From an uncultured Collinsella sp. (GTDB lineage Bacteria; Actinomycetota; Coriobacteriia; Coriobacteriales; Coriobacteriaceae): a stretch of DNA of 64,000 nucleotides. The first letter of the stretch is position 1; every line of letters begins with the position of its first letter. The notes beneath the pieces were generated by a model, which made no database searches, was not told the DNA's origin, and was given only the letters and a program-made list of their open reading frames with translations. Below, piece after piece: positions 26,633-34,533 of the stretch. The DNA is taken from contig CAAFGE010000041.1 in assembly GCA_900762355.1 (NCBI GenBank), forward strand, positions 3,485 through 67,484. Direction: 5' to 3'. The translations under genes were made by a program, and so were the position numbers.

Positions 26633-27559
26633 ATGTCCGACCAGATGTCACGCCGCGGCTTCATGAGCGCCGCAGCAACCGGAGCCGTCGCGCTCGCCGG
26701 AGTCGCGCTCGCGGGCTGCTCCAACACCTCCGCAAGTTCCGAGAAATCGAGTGAAAAGGAGAAGGCCGTGAAGCCGGTCATCCTCGTCACGAGCTTCGGC
26801 ACGAGCTACAACGACTCGCGCCACATCACCATCGGCGCCATCGAAGACGCTATCCGCGAGAAGTACTGGCAGGACTACGACATCCGCCGCGCCTTCACCG
26901 CGCAGATCATCATCGACAAGCTGAAGAAGCGCGACGGCATCACGATCGACAACATGACCGAGGCGCTCGACCGCTGCGTAGAAGACGGCGTGAAGGAAAT
27001 CGTCGTGCAGCCGACGCATCTCATGGGTGGCCTGGAATACACCGACGTGAAAGACGAGCTCGACAAGTACGCCGACAAGTTCGACAAAATCTCGCTCGGC
27101 GACCCGCTGCTCACCTCCGACGACGACTACAAGAAGGTGGCCGCAGCCATTAAGGAGAACATGGCGTCCTTCGACGACGGCAAGACGGCGCTGTGCCTCA
27201 TGGGCCACGGCACCGAAGCCGATTCCAACGCCGACTATGCCAAGATGCAGGAAGTGTTTAAGAACGAGGGCTTGACGCAGTTCTTCGTCGGCACCGTCGA
27301 GGCTGAACCGACCTGCGAGGATGTTATCGCCGCCGCGAGCGCCGCAGGCTACAAGAAGGCCGTGCTCGCGCCGTTCATGGTGGTCGCGGGCGACCACGCG
27401 AACAACGACATGGCAGACGAGACCGACCCCGACAGCTGGGCTGCGAAGTTCGTGGCCGCCGGCTTCGAAGTGACGTGCCTGCTCCAGGGTCTGGGACAGA
27501 ACGTCGCGGTCGACGACATCTACGTCTCGCACGTGGACGACGCCATCGCCAAGCTGTAA
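26633..27559 (+). CDS. cbiK: Exported CbiK-like cobaltochelatase, predicted Tat lipoprotein
   Basis: The 308-residue protein matches anaerobic sirohydrochlorin cobaltochelatase: VILVTSFGTSYNDSR after the leader, the metal-site histidine in QPTHLMGGLEY and the second in CLMGHGTEADSNADY. Unlike cytosolic CbiK it has a twin-arginine motif (SRRGFM, residues 6-11), a hydrophobic stretch and a lipobox LAGC with Cys29, then a Ser/Lys/Glu linker. It should be anchored outside the membrane, like periplasmic CbiK of Desulfovibrio, which is known to bind haem. The ATG at 26633 follows GAGGAAAGG. It is first in the riboswitch-controlled uptake operon, so a role in capturing or metalating external tetrapyrroles is a fair inference. 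Confidence 0.9.
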   Translation: MSDQMSRRGFMSAAATGAVALAGVALAGCSNTSASSEKSSEKEKAVKPVILVTSFGTSYNDSRHITIGAIEDAIREKYWQDYDIRRAFTAQIIIDKLKKRDGITIDNMTEALDRCVEDGVKEIVVQPTHLMGGLEYTDVKDELDKYADKFDKISLGDPLLTSDDDYKKVAAAIKENMASFDDGKTALCLMGHGTEADSNADYAKMQEVFKNEGLTQFFVGTVEAEPTCEDVIAAASAAGYKKAVLAPFMVVAGDHANNDMADETDPDSWAAKFVAAGFEVTCLLQGLGQNVAVDDIYVSHVDDAIAKL

Positions 27560-27569
27560 ACTCGCCGCG

Positions 27570-27639
27570 CACGGGGGCGCCGGTCGCGTCCCCGTGCAAC
27601 GGGCATGCGCCTTCCCCGACTGACGGCGCATGCCCGTTG
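27570..27639 (+). other. Two consecutive hairpins after cbiK
   Basis: CACGGGG/CCCCGTG (27570-27576 with 27590-27596) is followed immediately by a perfect 15-bp stem (27597-27611 with 27625-27639). Neither is followed by a T run. They may stabilise the cbiK message, or lower expression of the downstream transporter genes, rather than end transcription outright. Confidence 0.55.
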
Positions 27640-27703
27640 CATTCGCATCCCGCCCGCCCACCGCACGGCGCGGGCGGTCGAAGCGATTGAAAGGAACCCC
27701 TCC

Positions 27704-28237
27704 ATGTTGAAGAAAACCCTCGCCTTCGCCCTGTCGGCGGCGCTTTTCGCGTTCTCGCTCGCCGGCTGCGGCGGAAATTCAATCGACAGCGCAAAGGCAA
27801 GCGATGCCGATTCCCAGGAAAAGACCGAACAGGCGGCCGATGCGCCCGAGGGCGCAAGCGCTGCCCCCATCACCGCCGACAAGGTGGCCGACGGCACCTA
27901 TCCGATCACCGTAGATTCCAGCTCGAACATGTTCAGGATTGTGGACGCCCAGCTCATCGTGGAAAACGGCTCCATGCACTGCGTGATGACACTTTCCGGC
28001 ACGGGCTACGGCAAGCTCTTCATGGGCACGGGCGACGAGGCTGCCGCCGCAAGCGAGGCCGACTTCATCCCCTATGTGGAAAACGCGGAAGGCAAGTACA
28101 CCTACGACGTGCCCGTTGATGCGCTCGACGAGGACACCGCCTGCGCCGCGTGGAGCATTAAAAGGGAGCGGTGGTACGACCGCACGCTCGTATTCGAATC
28201 CGCCGGCGTCGATCTGCGCGCCGACGCACTGAAGTAA
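27704..28237 (+). CDS. Small lipoprotein with a NEAT-like beta domain (tentative)
   Basis: A 177-residue secreted lipoprotein: signal peptide with lipobox LAGC (Cys22), an Asp/Ala/Glu-rich linker to about residue 60, then one domain of about 110 residues (DGTYPITVDSSSNMFRIVDA, CVMTLSGTGYGKLFMGT, YTYDVPVDALDEDTACAAWS). Its alternating strand pattern and the similar domain in the next protein suggest a NEAT-type or related haem/tetrapyrrole-binding beta-sandwich, but no diagnostic YxxxY haem motif is clear. Position between the chelatase and the binding protein supports a shuttle or receptor role; this is inference. GAAAGGAA precedes the ATG. Confidence 0.7.
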   Translation: MLKKTLAFALSAALFAFSLAGCGGNSIDSAKASDADSQEKTEQAADAPEGASAAPITADKVADGTYPITVDSSSNMFRIVDAQLIVENGSMHCVMTLSGTGYGKLFMGTGDEAAAASEADFIPYVENAEGKYTYDVPVDALDEDTACAAWSIKRERWYDRTLVFESAGVDLRADALK

Positions 28238-28241
28238 CGCC

Positions 28242-29813
28242 ATGCGGTCGATTCTTCCAAAGGGGGAAAACAGGAAGCGCCGCAGCATCGCGGCGCGCGC
28301 GATCGCCTGCGTTCTCGGCGCCCTGCTCGCGCTTCCCTTCGCGGGGTGCAGTGCGAGCTCGAACGCGACCGGTGCCACGGCGGGCTCTCAGGAATACACT
28401 GTGAGCGTCTCGCTTTCCGGCGGGTCAGGGCGCGCAAGCATCGCCTCACCCACCCCAATTGTGAAGGATGGCGACACCTACACCGCGACCATCACCTGGT
28501 CGAGTTCGAACTACGACAAGATGACCGTCGACGGCGTGGACTACGCGCCCGTAAACGACGGCGGCAACTCCACGTTCGAGATACCCGTCACGCTCGACGA
28601 GGACATCGCCGTGTCGGCCGAGACCGTCGCCATGTCGACGCCGCATACCATCGACTACACGCTCTACTTCGACTCATCCACCATGAAGGAGAAATCGAGC
28701 GACGATGCAAGCGGCGGCTCCCCCGCGGGAACGGCTTCAAGCGTCGCGGCCGACTTCCACAACGCCGATTTGGGCTGCGGCTGGGAGCCGACGGGGGCGC
28801 TTCAGCTTGAATACGCCAAGCACTTCACTGTCGACGAGTTCGAAGGCGGCTTGCGGCTTATCTGCGTTTCGAACGGGGAGCGCTTCCTCGTGGTGCCGCA
28901 AGATGCGAAGGTACCTGACGGGTTGAGCTCCGACATCGCGGTCATAAGGCGCCCCGCCGACAAGGTGTACCTCGTGTCGTCGGCGACGATGTGCCTGGTC
29001 GACGCGCTCGATGCGAACGACAATATCCTCATGTCGGGCACGAAGGCCGACGATTGCTCGGTCGCGGGCTTCAAAAGCGCGCTCGAAAGTGGGGCGATCG
29101 CCTACGGCGGCAAGTACAACGCGCCCGACTACGAGCGAATATCGGCCTCGGGCTGCACGCTCGCCATCGAGAACACCATGATCAACCACACGCCCGATGT
29201 GAAGGAAAAGCTGCAGAAGCTCGGGCTCGTCGTGCTCACCGAACAGTCGTCGAGCGAGCCCGAAGCACTCGGGCGCGTCGAGTGGATTAAGCTTTTCGGC
29301 GTGCTGTTCGACAAGGAAGACGAGGCCGCGCACCTGTTCAACGAGCAGAAGGCCCGCATCGAGCAAACGTCGGGGCTGGCGTCGTCAGGTAAAACCGTGG
29401 CGTATTTCTACATCAACTCGAACGGGGCCGCCGTCACGCGGCGGGCGGGCGACTACGTGGCGCAGATGATCGAGCTTGCAGGCGGCAGCTACGCGCTCGA
29501 TGACGCGCAGACGGCTTCGACGTCAGGTTCGTCAGTAACGCTCGAAATGGAGCGCTTCTACGCGACGGCGAAGGATGCCGACATCATCGTCTACAACGGC
29601 ACCATCGACGAATCGGTTGCCACCTTGAACGACTTCGTAGGCAAAAACGCGCTATTGTCGCAGTTCAAAGCCGTGAAGAACGGCAACGTCTGGGTCACAA
29701 GCGCCGACATGTACCAGCAGATGACTTCTACCGCCGACATTATCGACGAGCTGCACGGGGCGTTCACCGGCGATGACGCGAGCGACTTCCATTATCTGAG
29801 GAAGCTTGGCTAG
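28242..29813 (+). CDS. ABC substrate-binding lipoprotein with extra N-terminal beta domain
   Basis: A 523-residue lipoprotein (lipobox FAGC, Cys36). Residues 50-150 form a domain like that of the preceding lipoprotein (TYTATITWSSSNYDKMTVDG, then STFEIPVTLDEDIAVSAET). After a Ser/Gly linker, residues 175-523 resemble the BtuF/FepB-type two-lobed binding fold, with ERFLVVPQDAKVPDG, DKVYLVSSATMCLVDALDA, and a helix-rich second lobe starting near VEWIKLFGVLFDKEDEA. With the FecCD permease and ATPase downstream it forms an importer for a corrinoid, siderophore or haem-like ligand. The ribosome site is weak (GAAG), so coupling to the previous gene is likely. Confidence 0.85.
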   Translation: MRSILPKGENRKRRSIAARAIACVLGALLALPFAGCSASSNATGATAGSQEYTVSVSLSGGSGRASIASPTPIVKDGDTYTATITWSSSNYDKMTVDGVDYAPVNDGGNSTFEIPVTLDEDIAVSAETVAMSTPHTIDYTLYFDSSTMKEKSSDDASGGSPAGTASSVAADFHNADLGCGWEPTGALQLEYAKHFTVDEFEGGLRLICVSNGERFLVVPQDAKVPDGLSSDIAVIRRPADKVYLVSSATMCLVDALDANDNILMSGTKADDCSVAGFKSALESGAIAYGGKYNAPDYERISASGCTLAIENTMINHTPDVKEKLQKLGLVVLTEQSSSEPEALGRVEWIKLFGVLFDKEDEAAHLFNEQKARIEQTSGLASSGKTVAYFYINSNGAAVTRRAGDYVAQMIELAGGSYALDDAQTASTSGSSVTLEMERFYATAKDADIIVYNGTIDESVATLNDFVGKNALLSQFKAVKNGNVWVTSADMYQQMTSTADIIDELHGAFTGDDASDFHYLRKLG

Positions 29814-29817
29814 CGCC

Positions 29818-30858
29818 ATGAGAAGCCGGCTTTCCATGGCATACGACGAATCGGGGCGCGCCGCGCGGTGTCGCGTCGTGACGGCGCTGCTCGCTGTTGC
29901 CCTCATCGTGCTCGTCGGGGCCAACCTGTGCATCGGGAGTGTGCTCGTGCCCGCAGACCACATCCCCGGCATCCTTTCGGGCGGCGCGGCCAATTCCATG
30001 GAAAGCCAGGTCATCTGGGAGATTCGCCTGCCGCGCGTGCTTTCAGCCGTGCTTCTCGGCGGGGCACTTTCGCTCTCCGGGTTCCTGCTGCAGACGTTTT
30101 TCAACAACCCCATCGCCGACCCGTTCATCTTGGGCGTCTCCTCGGGTGCAAAGTTCGTCGTCGCGCTTACGATGATCGTTCTTCTGGGCGCGAACCAGGC
30201 CATGTCCTCGCCGGCCATGGTGGCCGCAGCGTTTCTGGGCTCGCTTATCACCATCGGCTTCGTGCTCCTCATCGCACGGCGCATAAGTTCCATGGCTATG
30301 CTCATCGTGGCGGGCGTCATGGTGGGATACATCTGCTCGGCGGCGACGAACTTCCTCATCGCCTTCGCCGACGACCAGTCCATCGTGAACCTGCACAACT
30401 GGTCTTTGGGTAGCTTCTCGGGTTCGAGCTGGGACGACGTCGTGGTCATCGCGGTCGTGGTGATCACCGTGAGCGCATGCGTATTCGCGATATCGAAGCC
30501 CCTTTCCGCTTTCCAGCTGGGAGAAGCCTACGCGAAAAGCGTCGGCGTGAACGTCGCACGATTCCGCGTGGTGCTCATCCTTCTAGCGAGCATGCTCTCC
30601 GCCTGCGTGACCGCGTTCGCTGGTCCGGTGTCGTTCGTAGGCATCGCGGTTCCGCATCTCGTGAAGTCGGCGCTGAAGTCGTCGAAGCCCATCCGCGTGA
30701 TTCCTGCGTGCTTCTTGGGAGGCGCTATCTTCTGCGCGGGCTGCGATTTGATCGCGCGCACGCTGTTCTCTCCCGTCGAGCTTTCCATCAGCGCCGTCAC
30801 CGCCATCTTCGGCGCGCCGGTGGTTATCGCGCTCATGTTGAAGAAGCGGGTGAGGTAG
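29818..30858 (+). CDS. FecCD/BtuC-family ABC permease
   Basis: The 346-residue membrane subunit of a type II importer. Family landmarks are WEIRLPRVLSAVLLGGALSL, GFLLQTFFNNPIADPFILGVSSGA and FAGPVSFVGIAVPHLVK, the segments that form the coupling and gate regions in BtuC. About ten hydrophobic spans are visible. I chose the ATG at 29818, 13 bases after GAGGAAG; an in-frame TTG at 29806 overlaps the previous stop. Homodimer formation is expected because no second permease is present. Confidence 0.92.
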   Translation: MRSRLSMAYDESGRAARCRVVTALLAVALIVLVGANLCIGSVLVPADHIPGILSGGAANSMESQVIWEIRLPRVLSAVLLGGALSLSGFLLQTFFNNPIADPFILGVSSGAKFVVALTMIVLLGANQAMSSPAMVAAAFLGSLITIGFVLLIARRISSMAMLIVAGVMVGYICSAATNFLIAFADDQSIVNLHNWSLGSFSGSSWDDVVVIAVVVITVSACVFAISKPLSAFQLGEAYAKSVGVNVARFRVVLILLASMLSACVTAFAGPVSFVGIAVPHLVKSALKSSKPIRVIPACFLGGAIFCAGCDLIARTLFSPVELSISAVTAIFGAPVVIALMLKKRVR

Positions 30859-32109
30859 ATGGGGAAATTCGTGCCGCGGCCCAAAACACTCCGAGCGGAG
30901 TCGAACCTCGAAACCCCGGTCGAAACGCAGGCTGACGGAGCGCCGCTTTTCCGCATAAGCGACCTGTCGGCGGGCTACGACAAGAAGGTCGTAGTCGAAG
31001 GTGTCGATCTGGAGGTTCGCGCGGGCGACGTCGTGGCGCTCATCGGGCCGAACGGCTCGGGCAAGTCGACCATCTTGAAAACCATCACACGCCATCTTGC
31101 ACCGCTTGCCGGCGCGGTCGAGCTCGACGGACGGGAGATTTCCCGATGGAAGACGGCGGAGTTCGCAAGGAACCTTGCCGTTATGCTGACAGATCGCCCC
31201 CGGACCGAGCTCCTCACCTGCCGCGATATCGTAGAGGCGGGAAGACATCCCTACACCGGGCGAATGGGCACACTCTCGCCCGACGACCATAGTCGGGTCG
31301 ACGAGGCCATGAAAACCGCACATGTGGAAGAGCTCGCCGAGCGCGACTTCATGCAGATAAGCGATGGGCAACGCCAGCGCGTCATGCTCGCACGCGCCAT
31401 CGCGCAGGATCCGCGTGTGCTCGTGCTCGACGAGCCCACGTCGTATCTCGATATCCGCTACCAGATCGACCTGCTGCGAATACTTCGCCACCTTGCGAAA
31501 TCGCGGAATGTGGCTGTCATCATGTCCATCCACGAACTCGAGCTCGCGCAGAAAAGCGCCGACAAGGTGATTTGTGTGAAGGACGGCCGGGTCTTCCGCG
31601 CCGGCGCACCCGAGGACATATTCACGCGCGAGACAATTGGCGAGCTCTACGGCCTTCAGCATGGCACCTTCAACGAGCGCTTCGGCAGCGTGGAAATTGG
31701 GCGCCCACACGGTGATGCGCACACGTTCGTCATCGCCGGCGCAGGTACGGGGTCGGCTGTGTTTCGCCAGCTCATCCGGCAGGGCAAGGCGTTCTACGCG
31801 GGCGTTCTGCACGAAGGGGACATCGACTGCGAGCTCGCGCGCGACCTGGCGACGGAATGCGTGGCCGAGCGCGCCTTCGAGCCGATCGGGGATAAAACCA
31901 TAGCCCGCGCCAAAGAGCTCCTCGTCCACTGTGCGCGCCTTATTGTGTGCCCCGCCGCCTTCGGCACCATAAACGCCCGCAACGCAGAGCTCGTCGAGTT
32001 CGCACGCTCGCATGGTATCGAGGTCGTGCGAGCGTGCGAAGGCGCATCGGAGGATTCCAAATTGGATACGCCTAGGCGCGGTCCAAGAAATCGTCCGCAC
32101 CCCTTTTAG
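30859..32109 (+). CDS. BtuD/FecE-like ABC ATPase with C-terminal extra domain
   Basis: Residues 30-290 are a complete ATPase: Walker A LIGPNGSGKST, Q-loop region AVMLTDRPRTELLT, signature ISDGQRQRVMLARAIAQ (Asp replaces the first Gly), and Walker B VLVLDEPTSYLDI. Residues 290-416 add a separate alpha/beta domain beginning DAHTFVIAGAGTGSAVFRQL and containing AGVLHEGDIDCELARDLATE and CARLIVCPAAFGTINARN. I recall similar tails on some archaeal BtuD-like ATPases, function unknown to me. The ATG follows the permease TAG directly. It is the last gene of the island. Confidence 0.88.
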   Translation: MGKFVPRPKTLRAESNLETPVETQADGAPLFRISDLSAGYDKKVVVEGVDLEVRAGDVVALIGPNGSGKSTILKTITRHLAPLAGAVELDGREISRWKTAEFARNLAVMLTDRPRTELLTCRDIVEAGRHPYTGRMGTLSPDDHSRVDEAMKTAHVEELAERDFMQISDGQRQRVMLARAIAQDPRVLVLDEPTSYLDIRYQIDLLRILRHLAKSRNVAVIMSIHELELAQKSADKVICVKDGRVFRAGAPEDIFTRETIGELYGLQHGTFNERFGSVEIGRPHGDAHTFVIAGAGTGSAVFRQLIRQGKAFYAGVLHEGDIDCELARDLATECVAERAFEPIGDKTIARAKELLVHCARLIVCPAAFGTINARNAELVEFARSHGIEVVRACEGASEDSKLDTPRRGPRNRPHPF

Positions 32110-32126
32110 ATTGTTAAAAGACCTAT

Positions 32127-32149
32127 TCAGTCCCTATTTCACCGCAACT
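32127..32149. repeat. REP-like palindrome, single arm (right island edge)
   Basis: This 23-base arm, ending CCCTATTTCACCGCAACT, is the exact reverse complement of the left arm of the copy at 40742 and matches the right arm at 10287 in its outer part. No partner arm is within 150 bases. It starts 17 bases after the last island gene, so a full element may have been split or truncated here. Confidence 0.7.
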
Positions 32150-32171
32150 CAGGGAAGGTAAGACGCAAGTG

Positions 32172-32783
32172 CTATTCGAAACGAGATTCCAAACTCGAAA
32201 GGCCGCTCAACGTCAGATTATTAGCAACCTCCGAAACGCGCTCGATAGGAACCGAGCCGTCAGACAGCGCCCACGTGCGATAGATTCCGATAATACCCGA
32301 CAGCAGAAACGCCAGATAGTAGTCGAACATCTCGTCCTTGAGACCTTGGGGCAGCAGATCGCGCTCGGCAATCTCGCACTCGAGCGGCGCACGAAGACGA
32401 GCCATAAAATCATCGAGCGGAATGTTCTCGATCAGCTGACGATTGAGCACCAGGTTGTTGCATAGCGCCTCGTTTACGGTTTTGAAGAAGGTCGCCGCCG
32501 CGCCCAGGGCGCGCTCGTTGGTGTCACCGCCCATGGAAGCAAGCATTTTCTCGACCGAGTCGACAATCATCTCCACCACATCGACGGCAATGGCATCGAG
32601 CAGGCCATCAACCGTGCCAAAGTGAACGTAAAAGGTCTTGCGGTCGACATTGGCCTCGCGCGCGATGGCACTCACCGTAATGTCTGCCAGCGGCTTTTCC
32701 ATGAGCAGGCGCTCGAAAGCGGAAAGGATGGCATTGCGGCTGCGAACGATGCGGCGATCAAGGCGCGGTTTGCTGGTTGCCAT
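32172..32783 (-). CDS. TetR/AcrR-family transcriptional regulator
   Basis: A 203-residue one-component regulator. The N-terminal helix-turn-helix is typical: ILSAFERLLMEKPLADITVS then AIAREANVDRKTFYVHFGTV. The rest is an all-helical ligand or dimer domain of the TetR_C type. The ATG at 32783 follows AAGGGA; an upstream GTG/ATG extension lacks support. A 12-bp palindrome about 40-70 bases upstream is a likely operator, suggesting autorepression. Its other targets are not evident: the gene upstream is a membrane protein on the same strand. Confidence 0.9.
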   Translation of the reverse strand: MATSKPRLDRRIVRSRNAILSAFERLLMEKPLADITVSAIAREANVDRKTFYVHFGTVDGLLDAIAVDVVEMIVDSVEKMLASMGGDTNERALGAAATFFKTVNEALCNNLVLNRQLIENIPLDDFMARLRAPLECEIAERDLLPQGLKDEMFDYYLAFLLSGIIGIYRTWALSDGSVPIERVSEVANNLTLSGLSSLESRFE

Positions 32784-32821
32784 GGGCGTGTCCCTTCGAT
32801 ATACGAGCAATCATCAACAGA

Positions 32822-32855
32822 TGAGAGATAATCTACGTAAGAGGATTATCTCTCA
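32822..32855. promoter_or_regulatory. Palindromic operator candidate upstream of tetR-type gene
   Basis: TGAGAGATAATC (32822-32833) and GATTATCTCTCA (32844-32855) are perfect inverted arms around a 10-base spacer. The arms are long and A+T-rich relative to the area, and the site sits 39 bases before the regulator start, as expected for TetR-family autoregulation. Confidence 0.6.
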
Positions 32856-32899
32856 AACAGCACAAATATACCCCGCATCATGAAGAACGCACGACTGCC

Positions 32900-34207
32900 C
32901 TACTGCGACTTAGGGTGCTTCTTCTTATTGAGTGCCGACGGAGATACGCGAATACCGTCGCCCGTCTGGCGCACATAGGTTTTATGAGTCGGCTTAGCGG
33001 TCCCAGGAGCCTTCTGAGCGTGCTTCTTGGGATCAACGGTAACAGCATTCGTGGGGTGCGGCTTAGTGGGCGCAGAGGGCGTCTGAGGCGTGCGGCCGAG
33101 CTTGCGCATCACGCGATCCCAGCGCGCATGGATGCTCTCGTTGTGGGCGCTCTTAAGTCCCAGCAGGGGCGCAGCCAAAATGGTAGGCGCAATAAACGTA
33201 ATGAGACGCCACAGCAGATAGCCGGCGGTCGAAGCCGAACCGAAGAAATGACCCAAGAACAATGCAAAGCCGCCCTCAGCGCCACCAGTTCCACCGGGCA
33301 AGGGAACCGCAGAGCTTAACAGCTGGACAAAGGCGCTCGCGGCCATGACCGAGAAAAAGTCGACCTCGTGGTGGCCAAAGGCAAGCATCAGGAAATACGG
33401 AACCAGATAGAAAAACGCGAGCTGCAGCATGGTGATAAACACGGTGAGCAGCATGGAAGAAAAATGTCCGGCCGAAAGCTTGAACTTCTCGGAGAAGGAG
33501 TAGATCTCGCCATCGACAAACGTGCGCCAACTCTCGATCTTAGTGGCCGAGACACCAATGCGCTCGAGCCAATTGATGATGCAATGGGCGACGCGCGTGA
33601 CGGTCTTAGGCATGAGCGCGACGGCGAAGATGCCAAGCAAGATGCAGCAGTGTCCACCAAAGCTAAAGACGCACAGCAGCGTCATGTCGCCGTAGCGTTC
33701 GGCAAAAAACGGCATACGGGCGAGCAGCAGGATAGCGCCCCAGGCGACCAGGCCAAACTGGTACACGATAAAACGCGTGAATTGCGTGGCGCCGGCCTCG
33801 CCCACGTTTTGGCCGGCCTTGGTCAGGCGATAGATCTGAGCCGGGGTGGAGCCCATCATCATGGGCGTCAGGTTGCCAAAGAAGATGCCACTCGCCTCGA
33901 CCGAGATCAGGTCGCGGATGCCGACGGGCGAATTGGGATCGAGCCAGACGGCGATCGCATAGGCCACAATGCCAAAGAACAGGTACATGAACATGCAAAG
34001 ACACGCGACAACGAGCCATGACGCCTGGACGCTCGACATAGCGGCCCAGAACTGCCCCATCTGCCCGGTTACCACCAGATAGACGATATAACCTACCAGC
34101 ACGACGCCGATAAAGATGGCGCCGCGGCGTGCGCTCTTATTGTCATCTCCGCCCGAGGCCTCAACCTCGACCTGGGGCTTAGACGTATGCTGAGAGGACT
34201 CCGTCAT
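32900..34207 (-). CDS. Flippase-like integral membrane protein (YbhN/UPF0104, LPG-synthase TM family)
   Basis: A 435-residue polytopic protein with about eight spans. The pattern ISVEASGIFFGNLTPMMMGS and, later, SSAVPLPGGTGGAEGGFALF is the signature of the lysylphosphatidylglycerol-synthase transmembrane region family. The synthase catalytic domain is absent. Charged tails bracket the membrane part; the C-terminal 70 residues are Pro/Lys/Thr-rich and probably cytoplasmic. AAGGAG precedes the ATG at 34207. Relatives translocate lipids or are of unknown function, so the substrate is open. Confidence 0.82.
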   Translation of the reverse strand: MTESSQHTSKPQVEVEASGGDDNKSARRGAIFIGVVLVGYIVYLVVTGQMGQFWAAMSSVQASWLVVACLCMFMYLFFGIVAYAIAVWLDPNSPVGIRDLISVEASGIFFGNLTPMMMGSTPAQIYRLTKAGQNVGEAGATQFTRFIVYQFGLVAWGAILLLARMPFFAERYGDMTLLCVFSFGGHCCILLGIFAVALMPKTVTRVAHCIINWLERIGVSATKIESWRTFVDGEIYSFSEKFKLSAGHFSSMLLTVFITMLQLAFFYLVPYFLMLAFGHHEVDFFSVMAASAFVQLLSSAVPLPGGTGGAEGGFALFLGHFFGSASTAGYLLWRLITFIAPTILAAPLLGLKSAHNESIHARWDRVMRKLGRTPQTPSAPTKPHPTNAVTVDPKKHAQKAPGTAKPTHKTYVRQTGDGIRVSPSALNKKKHPKSQ

Positions 34208-34310
34208 GAGACTCCTTCTAACAGTCAAAATATCTTGGATATTGTACCCGTAAGGGCCATAGGCAGAGCGCAAAGCTCTGGTTCAAACGGGAATTGCAGA
34301 CGGTTGTTTG

Positions 34311-34347
34311 AAAATAAAAAACCCGGCCTTCCATAGGAAGTCCGGGT
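34311..34347 (-). terminator. Intrinsic terminator after the tRNA-Glu genes
   Basis: On the minus strand ACCCGGACTTCC pairs with GGAAGGCCGGGT (one mismatch) across a three-base loop, followed by TTTTTATTTTC. It lies 11 bases past the CCA end of the downstream tRNA. Confidence 0.85.
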
Positions 34348-34357
34348 ATCAGATGCG

Positions 34358-34434
34358 TGGTAGCCCGTACCAGATTCGAACTGGTGATCTCCGCCTTGAG
34401 AGGGCGGCGTCCTAAACCGCTAGACGAACGGGCC
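34358..34434 (-). tRNA. tRNA-Glu (CUC), copy 1
   Basis: On the minus strand the 77 bases fold as a cloverleaf: acceptor GGCCCGT pairing with ACGGGCT (one G-U), anticodon stem CCGCC/GGCGG around loop CTCTCAA with anticodon CTC, T arm ACCAG-TTCGAAT-CTGGT, discriminator A and an encoded CCA end. It is identical to the copy at 34457. Confidence 0.95.
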
Positions 34435-34456
34435 ATAAGCCTCAGCAGAAAAGAAA

Positions 34457-34533
34457 TGGTAGCCCGTACCAGATTCGAACTGGTGATCTCCGCCTTGAGA
34501 GGGCGGCGTCCTAAACCGCTAGACGAACGGGCC
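34457..34533 (-). tRNA. tRNA-Glu (CUC), copy 2
   Basis: Same 77-base sequence and fold as the copy at 34358, including encoded CCA, with 22 bases between them. The two should be one transcript ending at the terminator at 34311. Confidence 0.95.

Larger units (their letters stand above)
10288..32126. other. Cobalamin biosynthesis and uptake island
   Basis: All genes here serve corrinoid or metal-tetrapyrrole metabolism and differ in style from the flanks: heavy use of GCG, CGC and GAG codons, many GCGCGC strings, and almost every start overlapping the preceding stop. One 60-base line at 16501 is about four-fifths G+C, against about 57% for a line at 46501; this is a spot check, not a window average. 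The block is bordered by a transposase remnant on the left and members of one palindrome family on both sides. Acquisition by transfer from a G+C-richer actinobacterium is inference. Confidence 0.65.

Noticed and set aside
34358..34533. tRNA-Glu genes as the attachment site of the cobalamin island
   Set aside because: They lie about 2 kb outside the island edge, and I see no duplicate of the tRNA 3' end near 10.2 or 32.1 kb and no integrase gene.
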